Shown: in pieces, positions 55,481 to 64,000 of the stretch
How the letters are laid out: the number at the start of each line of letters is the position of its first letter
Position numbering within the stretch: position 1 is the stretch's first letter
Source: Rhodosorus marinus
Lineage: Eukaryota; Rhodophyta; Stylonematophyceae; Stylonematales; Stylonemataceae
Assembly: GCA_029953675.1 (NCBI GenBank)
Contig: JAMWBK010000003.1
Location: 2,666,001-2,730,000, forward strand
DNA: 64,000 bases
Reading direction: 5' to 3'
The notes under the pieces: generated by a model
What the model saw: the letters and a program-made list of their open reading frames with translations, nothing else
What the model was told of the DNA's origin: nothing
Database searches by the model: none
Translations under genes and position numbers: made by a program

Positions 55481-56836
55481 ATGTCGGAAGGATATAGAAC
55501 CGAGGAGAGCGACCTACTGAGAGTAACCGAATGGACGAGCCGAGAGATGCTTATGCCATGTCTGGATGGATCAAACCTGGTTCATGTTTCTCGAGCGATT
55601 GCTTCGGTCTGTGGAGTGCCTGATTTACTCTTTAAGCCTTTGGAATGCAGTCGTGACAAGGAATGTACGGAAGAGATTTCTCAGCTCATCGGTGATCCCA
55701 AACATCTGGTGCTCCTTCTCCTCGATGGCTTGGGAGTTAACGCCATGGAGTTGCATCTACCGCCGGATTCATTTCTTCGGCGACACGTTAAGAGGGAGAT
55801 AAGGTCAGTCTTCCCCGCTACAACCTCGGCGGCCGTGACGTCTGTGCTCTCTGGGAGGTACCCTAGCGATCATGGTCTCTTAGGCTGGACTATCCATGAA
55901 AAGGACGATCTGCTTGTTTACCCACTCCCGTTTGCAGTCGCACCTCACTATGACCCTGCAAAGGACCACGGGGTCAATAGCAAAGACTTCTACGCATCCC
56001 TTCGGCCTGGAACTATTGGTCTAGTCCCCAGAAGGAAGCGGGTCATTTCCGCCTACGCCAATAGTGACTTCACAATGGCACTCTGTAGCTCGCTTGAGCA
56101 AGTTCCAGCGCATTCTTTCGAAGAGTGTCTATCCAAGCTCGAGGAGTCATGGAGGATGGAAGGAACTAATCCGTCGTTTGCTTACGTCTATTACAACGAG
56201 CCCGATCGCCAGGAACATAAGTACGGCCACGAGGATGAGATAGTGAAAAAGACAATCATCTCAATCAACGATAAACTTGAAGACTTCTGGAGGCGAAATG
56301 AGGACATCAAGGACAAGAAAATCATCATCACAGCAGATCACGGTCACCTCGTGGTTTCCGCGGACAACAAGCTCATCATTGACCAGGAAGCCGATTCTGA
56401 GCTTCTCGAGTGCTTAAAGCACAGACCAACAGTAGAGCCACGTTCGCCATGTTTTCACGTCAAAACTGGATGCCGAGAAATCTTCGCCGAGAGATTCAGA
56501 AAAAGCCGGTTCGCCTCGAAGACCACTTCCAAGCCCACAGCCTGGTCTTGTCTTTTCAATTAACTTTCCCGCTGAATCCAGTCGCCATCCTGTGCCCACC
56601 CGACCGAAAATAGGTTCAGCTCCAGGTTCGCTCTACTATCAGCACAGGCAGCTGAGGATTCTGAACTGTTCGGACCGAAACCGCTGTCAAATAGGGCAAG
56701 ACAATCCTTGGGAGACTTCGTTGCCCTGACGACAGACCGTGTAGCACTCTTTCAAGACCACCCGGATGCCTTCGTTGGGTTTCATGGTGGTATGACTCCG
56801 TCCGAGATGAGGATACCATTGATCGTCCTCGATTAA
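55481..56836 (+). CDS. Type I phosphodiesterase / nucleotide pyrophosphatase (alkaline phosphatase superfamily)
   Basis: Hydrolyses phosphodiester or pyrophosphate bonds with two metal ions and a threonine nucleophile. Two exons, 55481-56508 and 56626-56836 (117-nt intron), give 412 residues. Ligands: D82 in LLLLDGLGV, nucleophile T114/T115 in FPATTSAAV, D242/H246 in NEPDRQEHKYGH and D286/H287 in TADHGH. The last metal-binding His, in GFHGGMTPSEMRIPLIV, is in exon 2. If exon 1 is read through the donor, it hits a stop at 56563 and the His is lost. The splice sites share GTTCGC, so the junction is clear. No signal peptide or membrane anchor is seen, unlike animal ENPPs, so this is probably a soluble cytosolic member like bacterial ones. 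The substrate is unknown. It is convergent with eIF3f (187 bp). Confidence 0.93.
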
Positions 56837-57023
56837 CAGATGGAGAAGTTGTGGCGGTACCACTTGCTTGATAAATCGGCAAATGCAATCACCACTCATC
56901 GGCCCAGAGGTCTTCCTGTCGCTCACCTCGCCCTGGCGCGTTTTGTCCACTGGATTTACAAAATTTTTATTCTTCGTATAAGTTCTTCATTTTCGTTTTC
57001 TTGTGTGTGTGCGGGTGTGTTTA

Positions 57024-58088
57024 CTACAGCTTGAGATCAAAGCTCAGCATACGCTCAGCAATGTTCAGCTGGGTCTTGGTTAGCTTCGCGAGGTAAACCA
57101 CCATGAGGAGATCTCTCATGGAGTCTCCGTACGCCTTTTCAAATAGTTCTACATCGATGGTAGGAACGCCAGCCAACGACTCGGTTAGGTACCTCCCTAC
57201 GCTGGCGTCGCCCTCTGTCTCACCGGAGATGACGGAGTCCACTTGCGTTCCGATAGATTTCAATAGCTCCAAAAGAGCCTCCAGACTTGCTTCCAAATTC
57301 TCAATCTAAGCGGACAATTGAAGAACAAAACAAATCGTGAGACGAGAAAACTATTGAAAAGCGGACTGAGAGCGGGTTCGAACCTCGTTCTCTTCTCTGG
57401 AAACCTCTTTTTCAACTCGCTCGGACTCGGGGAGTGGTTCGACAGTCCTCCTAAATAGGGCCTCCAGGCCAGTTTTGTCCGCCTTCGTTGCTTGTACGTG
57501 GACTGGTACGGTACGGAACTCGGAGCGCAGATCTTGAGCATCAATTTTGTATGCTGTTGAGATGAAGCATCTACGGAAAACGAGCGAGATGAGAGCATGA
57601 GCGAGGCTGGGGTTAGCTTGATTGCCGGTTCTGTGCAAATAGGAGCTGGTAGGCTTAAGGGCTCACTTCAACTGAGTCATGTCGGTGAAGAGCTCTGCGT
57701 CAATCAGTAGATGCACAGGATTCGCACAGGTTTGTCCATAGAACTCATGAATAAGTACAGAGTTCGCATCCGGCGCATCTCCAGTGGCATACCATCCAAC
57801 AACTTCCTCTCCAGGCTCCACGCTCTTCTGCAGCTCAAACATAGACTTGTGGTATACCACATCCACTCCAACCTCCCCTCCACTCTCAGAATGCGGAACC
57901 GGAAAAGAGGACACCACTTCCACAGAGTTCTCCCCGGTCACTCTGCCAAGCAGCGTCCCAATGACCCTCGTGCTACCCGCAGCTCTTCTCAAATAATGAT
58001 CCAGAACATTAAAAAGTACCATCGGAGACACCTGCACCTGTTTTACCCCATACTCTTGACCAGCCACAAACACGTCTAGAGACGTCAT
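57024..58088 (-). CDS. EIF3F: Eukaryotic translation initiation factor 3 subunit F
   Basis: Subunit of the eIF3 complex that organises the 40S ribosomal subunit for mRNA loading. Three exons, 58088-57667, 57570-57384 and 57305-57024 (introns 96 and 78 nt), give 296 residues. The MPN domain (residues about 12-140) includes QVSPMVLFNVLDHYLRR, GTLLGRV, FPVPHSES, GEEVVGWYATG and IHEFYG. It lacks the HxH-x7-S-x2-D metal site of JAMM enzymes, so it is a non-catalytic MPN- domain, as expected. The second half has the eIF3f pattern AYKIDAQDLRSEF and the C-terminal helix RDLLMVVYLAKLTKTQLNIA. It starts at the ATG at 58088. All features are normal for the family. Confidence 0.95.
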
Positions 58089-59343
58089 CTTGCCCTCCAG
58101 AGAAACTTAAACAGCCTATTCCACGAGCCAAACAATCAGTCCCAAATCGCAATACTCCTAATCCACCCTCAGATCTCCCTCAACACCACTTCGACGATTA
58201 GCCAAACCCCCAGGGCTTTTCACGCATCCAACCACTCCAACAAAACTCAACAAAAAAAAAAGACAAGCCGCGTTTCACTGATTCAATATATACCTGTTTT
58301 TACACGAACCCATCAGCTCATAAGCTCTGAACCAGCCCCACTCCCCGCCTTCAACCAGTCCTCTAAATGTTCTCATTGAGAGTGGAAAAGCGGGCTTCCC
58401 ACACCATCATGTGCACATAAAATCGCCGTCGTCAACTACATAATCTTCTCCACGTGAGAAGTCTATTTCTAAGAGCTATTTCTTAATTTAAGAACAAACG
58501 CTCTTTAAATATGCCCTCATCTTCTGAATTATTTTCTATTATTTTTATTTATTGGTGACATAGCATAATCTAAACGCGTTTGGGTAGGCCCTGCCGAGTT
58601 CCGGAATGGGTTGAAGAGTATTAGGGCTCAAGGGATGCTGTTCTGATGCTGGCTAGTTGAGCCTTTCCCTGTATCGGTATAGATAGTAGATACCTACCTG
58701 GGTTCGGTGTTCTGGATGATGGTGGTTTGCGGGAGGGCTACTTTCCCTTCCTGATCCCGGCCCCTCCTCTGTTGGTTCAGCTTGTACAATGGAGTTCCTG
58801 GTCATCACAGTTTCACGCAGAACGCTTGAAGGCGTTCTGCTGCCCGCGAAGGGAACCTCATCTATGGCTGACCCTGTAGGTACGTCAAGATTCTAGCAGC
58901 ATCGTAACATCGTGTCGACGATTCGGAAGACTCCGGTCTGAACGGATCGTCGCTCCCCGTCTACAGCGATCTGCATCGAACCAGACAATGCTGGCCTTAC
59001 CCCCACGGCTCACCGATACCGTTCTTGCAAACTCTGCTCCGCGTGCTTGCACTCGAAATAAAAAGCTAAAAAAATTTGGCTCAGTCTGACGAGCGCCTGC
59101 AGCGAGCAACCTAATCCGCGCTGAGTTTTGGCCTGCAAAAGTTCTTCCAAGGCGGACGGCAAGCGGATCTGTACTGTAGCAATTCTTGAAGACAATCATA
59201 GTCTCTGATGGAAACGACATTCAGGTATATCGTGTTTACTCAATTGTGGACGTGGACATGATACGCATGGTGCTCTAGGCTAGTGGAAAGCTGTTTGCAA
59301 CAATGCTTGGTTATCGGTTACCGACATCCGTGTATTGAGAGTT
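58089..59343. other. Intergenic region
   Basis: AT-rich from 58440 to 58570 (eIF3f promoter side). A minus-strand open frame at 58885-59220 (111 codons, starting at an ATG, SFPSETMIVFKNCYS) has no recognised family and may be chance. Nothing else seen. Confidence 0.45.
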
Positions 59344-60018
59344 TCAGATCACGGGCACCGCAGCGCGCTGCCTTGAACCGGAAACGAATCTTCGAACGTT
59401 GAAAAGGCAGGCGATTGCCACGACCAAGCCCAAGGGCAGCAGAACTCGTGTCATGAAAAAGTGCTCCGAATTCCCTTTGTGGCGTTGTTCTCGTGAATCG
59501 ACTGTAGTCATACCTCCAGCTGATCGTCCCTGTCCGAACTCTAGCTTGTACTCGAGGTAGCAACTGTCCCTTACAATGAATTTGTCAGTGGGCCCCGAGA
59601 ATCCTTCGCAATGAACGACTATATAGTCGATATATACATTTTTGTCCATGAGAGCTTCACATTCCCACTGAATGTCCCGTCCAGAACTTGGCCTCCCACG
59701 GTTTACACATCTTTCCATGCAAAAGTAAAATCACGAAGACTTCAGGATCCAAAGCAGTACATTGAAAGCCCGGCGCGGGGGCGATTTCATGTCATACCTC
59801 ACAAGGTGGGGGTGCTCGCCTCCCTTCTCGGCGCTCCCTCCAACGCACTCCAATTGCGGCCGTGGTCGCTCACGCCTACCTTTCGTGTACAATCCTTCTG
59901 CGAATGATAGCGCGGAGATACTATCTATCAAGACCCTCTGTGGGTCATCCGCCCGGCACAGTGAAGATACGGTGAGGATGCACAAAAGCAGCATCCATGT
60001 TCTACAAACCCACTTCAT
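59344..60018 (-). CDS. SARAF: SARAF-like store-operated calcium entry regulator (TMEM66 family)
   Basis: In animals SARAF sits in the ER membrane and inactivates store-operated calcium entry. Two exons, 60018-59798 and 59710-59344 (87-nt intron), give 195 residues. There is a signal peptide (residues 1-22, WMLLLCILTVSSLCRA). The luminal domain follows the family closely: DPQRVLIDSISALSF, RPRPQLECVGGSAE, GRDIQWECEALMD, VVHCEGFSG and VRDSCYLEYKLEF, with the conserved cysteines. One transmembrane helix (VLLPLGLVVAIACLFNV, about 163-180) comes next. Only about 17 cytosolic residues follow, whereas animal SARAF has a long Gly/Pro/Ser-rich cytosolic tail needed for STIM interaction. The start is the ATG at 60018, just before the hydrophobic core. 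Confidence 0.9.
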
Positions 60019-63000
60019 CTGCAGCCGCTCCACGTCATTCCCACTAAAATTCTAGTAGATCCCCTTCCACATCTTCCCACATTCTAACTCCAGCAACGCA
60101 ACTAAAGCCATTTCCATCTAAGGAATACGCTCTTGGAAGAGCTCCAATTCTCTTTGAGTATCCTTAAACCCAGAGCTTCAGCCGTGGTTGTAAGTTCAGC
60201 TCCTTTTGTCTTGAGGTAATCTAGTATCCTCGGTTGTCCAAAACGACAGTATGAGGTTCTTCAAGAGGCAGATGCGCTTGTAATCCAACCTCAAGGTACT
60301 CAAGTACGGCATAGCCATCGCGACGAGAACCGACTAGGAAAGCAAACGGACGTTTTCACTGTTTTGCGATGGGACCGTCTTACCAAAAGACGGTGAGACA
60401 TCTGCGTAAGAGCTTGGAAATCGAATACATGAGGTCAAAGTAGCAGCCAGTTCCAAAATTCCCGGCCAACCGGGATGTGGGCGGGCTAGCCCAGAGCCGC
60501 CCAGAGGCGCGGGGGTGAGGGAGCAATACATCACAACGCGGATGACACTCAGTCTAAGCAAACAGTCTTTTTCAACTTCCCCGAGTGAAGATTGAGGCAT
60601 TTTTATTACACAGCAGCAGGAGTAACGAATTCGATTCCTGATGGCCGGCCGGCTCCCTCTCTCTTCCCACAATGTCAAGCAGGACAAGGCCTGCCAGCAT
60701 GCGACATACTGGTGGTGTGTAAGAGTTATGGAAGTTCCCTAAAAAAATGTGCAAGTCCAGATTGAACCCTGTGGAAGCAGAACTGTCGATAGAACGTAAA
60801 CAATAGCAAAGCCAACGAAATTTAGGGGGAAAAAGCTGTGGAAAGCTTACGGTAAAATAGGTTAATAAGTTTTCATAATATCTAAAAAGCAAGACTGAAT
60901 ACTATGTCTAGAGAATAAACCATAATAAAATACTGTATGATTCTTTTCTTTTTTTGGCCAAATAGTTCTTAAAAATCCCCCAGAAAAGGATTTAGGGAGG
61001 AGAGTCGTTTATTATAGATGACCAATCTAAAATTCTTTTTTCTCTAAATCACTTAAATATTGGAAAGTATGATTACCAATTAGATCATTAAGTACGCTAA
61101 AATAGAGTAGACGTCTATTCTAAGTTCATGTTTCCAACTAGACTATTTTAAGAAGACCCTGAGGTTACAATCCGAAGGGCAACCGTGGTTCGTCTTGGAA
61201 AACCGGAAAATTTTCAGAACGACCACCGTTGTTTTTTGAATTTCCCGAAAAAAAATAGGTTGATGAGTGGAGTCCTCTATCTTAGGATCGACGCCAGCGA
61301 TTGGATCGTGCCGTAAACTCTAATTTGATGAAATTGTTTTGACCAAGGAGAAAATGGGGCGTGGATTTTTCCTTTCTTGCGTTCATTGCCGCAGCCCCAG
61401 GGGAAGAGGGAGGGGGGAAGAGAACAAGGACTGATTGGACTCGATAGGAGGGTGGTGGGGGGTTGGGGCGAAAGAGCCAAAGTGGTTGCCGAAAGACCTC
61501 TCAGAAGGTATTCTTTTAGGATCAGTCAGGGGGGGTAGGAGGTGAACGGAGAAGCTCCAACTGAAATTGATAGCTGAGTTGAAAACGGGTATCAATAGAA
61601 CTTACCGAGGGGGCATCATATTGAATAAAAGAAATAAAAAAGCCATCGGATATTTGTTTTGACTCACCCTTCGGGGGGCCATAGTTTTTGGTAGGGGTAC
61701 TTTTGTCACGCTCTTTTGATTCTCTATCCTCGTGTATGTCAAGCAATGGAAAGGAAATAAACATATTGGATTTATGTATATTTCAAGTGCTCAGGGGCCT
61801 TTTCCTTGAATGACGCTTTTCTTGGGGGGGGGGGTGTGGGTTTGTCACAGTTGTATGAAAAGTTAAGGGGGGTTTGATCATGGGAAGTTGCCAAGTCCTA
61901 GGGTGGGGTTTGTGCAGGGTTTGGTTGCGAAGGCTAAGTGAGGAATGATTTCATCTTGCCCCCCAACCTCTACATGTGCCATCCTTACGTTTTCTCGGTA
62001 TTGATGTAGGAGGTGAAATTGTTACTTTGAGGGGGTCCTTAGGCAGTAGAATGCTTATTTTTTATGTTTTGATGGGATTGGAAATTCTTCTTTCTTTTTT
62101 ACGCGGCTGTGAATGAGATATGCGTTCCTTGGAAAGAGACTTTTCCTTCAATAGTATGATGTGTATTTAGTGTCGGCTCGTCGCGTGTGGTGGATGGATG
62201 GGGGGATGGGGTGGGAGCTAAGGATGTGAGATGACAGAAGGAGAGTTGGTTGATGAAGAACGGGGCTTTGAGGTTTGTTTGGAACTGGAGTTAAGATGAT
62301 GGAGTTTGAAGCTGGGGTGCATAAAGTGGAGCATTGCAGGGTGCGCCATCGAAGAACTGGGATGAATGGTACTGGGAGAGGCCGGCGGAAGCTGAAGGCG
62401 ACGAAGAGGAATACGCACACGAGCCATCTTCTGGAGTACGAAATTTGGCCAGTTAAGAATGTTAGTATGCATAAACAGAAACGTTGCTCGATGAGCAAAA
62501 TGTTCGAACTGAGCTGTACGCTGATCAATTGAGGGGATCGGACATCAGTTGGTCTTGTACATACTGCTGCTGCCATAAGAGTGATGTATCTATGAATCTG
62601 ATAATCTAATGTGTATAATGGGTTCACCCTGCAAATAAACGACCGGATTATATTTCTGATTACAATTTAAGCGGAAGAAGCGCACAACTCAAACGAACTA
62701 CGCTGTCCTACGGATGCATGTCCTACAGAAAGCAGGGATATCCCTGTCTGGTGAGGTTGGCAGTCACTTGGAAAAGCACCTCGACACCCGAGACTAGAGT
62801 TCACCACTGATCGTAGACAACAATGTTGAGACTGGACCGCATAACAGTAGACGAAACTACTCTCACCAACTTGAGCAGATGAGACAATACCAGAGAAAAC
62901 AGGAACTGCTCATTTCAAACATATTCATAGCTATCATGGCGAAAGGCATGCCAAGCGACTTTGCTCATGGATTGAACGCTGCTGGTAGTTGAGGAACAAG

Positions 63001-64000
63001 TCGCAGCGTGCACGGAAGCGGGTAAAGGGAACAGCCTCCACGGGTGCGCTCGCGAGCGCACAATTCCAATCTTCTGCCTCACCCTTTTCTACATCTTGTA
63101 TACTGGGAGCTGCGCATCCTGGCGGAACGCAAGGGCTTCCTCTGGCTGAAGGTGTATCTATCCCACAGAGCATCCAGCCCAAGGCGCAGAACCTCGTTTG
63201 CAATGACTTTCGACCTTTGGTTTACTGGCCTATCAAGGCCGCGCTATTGTTCGATTCGCGGACCCAGTGCGATTCGAGTACCTGCAATCTTCTCGGAGAA
63301 GGAAAGGGGAAAAGAGGCACGCTTCTAGATAATTCACCGCCAATAACGAACTTGTTAAAGACCGACCCTCCATCCAATCCCTTCAAACCCCTAAGAAAAG
63401 AAATACACTCCCGAATGAAGACCTAGCCATTTTTAAAATTAAATGATTGCAAGCCATTGGAAAGGTTTCCACAAAGTACCACCAACCCCCCCGCCAAAAA
63501 AAAATCCATGATCGTCCCCTTGCCTTGTTGTCATAAGAAACTAATCAACAACAGAAAACTCGGAGAAAAAAGAAGAAAAAGAGACCCCCCCCCCAAGGGT
63601 CATCCACACAAGCTCTCTCAATTGCGCAGAACTTGAGATGTTTCGGGATTGACGTCTGTCCTTACGACCAAAAGCTTCTGAAATTCAACTTCACGAACTA
63701 CCTAAAGGAGTCCTAAATAAGGTAAGTACCCCAAATCTATCCTTGTACTTGCTTACTTTTTGCACCTTTAGAGCTAAACCCCGACGTGCGCTCCGCTTAT
63801 AAACGTGTCTTGTCAGGACCTGAGAGTGGTTTGGACAACCTGTCGGAATTCTGCACAAGGACAAACTGTCCCCTTTCACCATACGAACGGCCTGTTCATC
63901 ACATAAAATTGATTGCGATATTGACTGAATATTACGAAGTTCAATTATTGCTGACCCATTGCGACGAGGTTCTCGTCCGATAGCTCGTGGAGTGCACGAG
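60019..64000. other. Terminal 4 kb without a recognisable gene
   Basis: Overlapping short open frames occur on both strands (60334-60892 minus, 62148-62627 minus, 62989-63426 plus, 63786-63983 plus), all without family features. There are poly-G/C runs near 61824 and 63585 and AT-rich DNA at 60850-61150. A donor-like GTAAGTACC at 63721 follows a short open stretch, so an exon of a gene continuing to the right is possible but unproven. Confidence 0.4.

Noticed and set aside
57365-57390. tRNA T-loop-like string GGGTTCGAACC
   Set aside because: It lies across an eIF3f exon/intron boundary. No acceptor stem, D-arm or anticodon arm of matching length surrounds it on either strand.
59344-60018. 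Generic secreted protein without family
   Set aside because: The order signal peptide, CVGG, QWEC, CEG, SC-LEY, membrane helix is specific to SARAF.
62148-62627. 159-codon minus-strand frame
   Set aside because: Low-complexity composition (Ser, Pro, Thr, His), no motif, and frames on the opposite strand are equally long.
62989-63426. 145-codon plus-strand frame
   Set aside because: No domain, signal or conserved pattern; a similar-sized minus-strand frame overlaps it. Treated as chance.
1-64000. CRISPR arrays, insertion sequences, bacterial operons or riboswitches
   Set aside because: None seen. Genes are spliced and monocistronic, and no regularly spaced identical repeats occur.

Overview
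This is a nuclear contig from a photosynthetic eukaryote, most likely a unicellular or simple alga with a plastid. Genes are split by many short spliceosomal introns (about 30 to 220 nt, mostly 75 to 110 nt, GT...AG). Most of the proteins are core eukaryotic ones: MED14, TELO2, eIF3f, SARAF and GUCD1. One gene encodes the bacterial-type division GTPase FtsZ behind a plastid-transit-like leader. The large glucan-binding protein has no leader, which would fit starch stored in the cytosol as in red algae and glaucophytes, so a red or glaucophyte alga is my best guess. That is inference, not proof. There are no operons, rRNA genes or CRISPR arrays, and I found no convincing tRNA.

Left part (1-22 kb): MED14 runs off the left edge. 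It is followed by an unidentified helical protein, a HAD phosphatase with an apparent one-base frameshift, unresolved exons and a small two-helix membrane protein. A long non-coding stretch rich in poly-G/C and poly-A/T leads to an R2R3-MYB gene with a strongly G-rich upstream tract. Then come a CAMK-like kinase, a possible transposase relic, a spliced gene for a bacterial-type zinc/manganese-binding ABC transporter protein (ZnuA/TroA-like), and ftsZ.

Centre (22.5-29.1 kb): one 13-exon gene encodes a protein of about 1,785 residues. It has a basic, disordered N-terminus, long coiled coils, a degenerate GH13 (alpha-amylase-like) region and two tandem AMPK-beta-type CBM48 glucan-binding domains. 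It looks like a glucan-binding scaffold with an amylase-fold pseudoenzyme in the middle, and it is the strongest candidate for an undescribed system here.

Right part (32-60 kb): a C2H2 zinc-finger gene; an 8-exon iron-sulfur m5U methyltransferase convergent with a creatininase-family amidohydrolase; TELO2 overlapping folC tail to tail by 14 bp; an unidentified 4-exon gene; a CCT-domain regulator; GUCD1; a calcineurin-like phosphoesterase; another unidentified spliced gene; a nucleotide pyrophosphatase-type phosphodiesterase convergent with eIF3f; and SARAF. The last 4 kb show no recognisable gene.

Exon boundaries were derived by eye from reading-frame continuity, splice-site consensus and family similarity recalled from memory. 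No transcript or database evidence was available.
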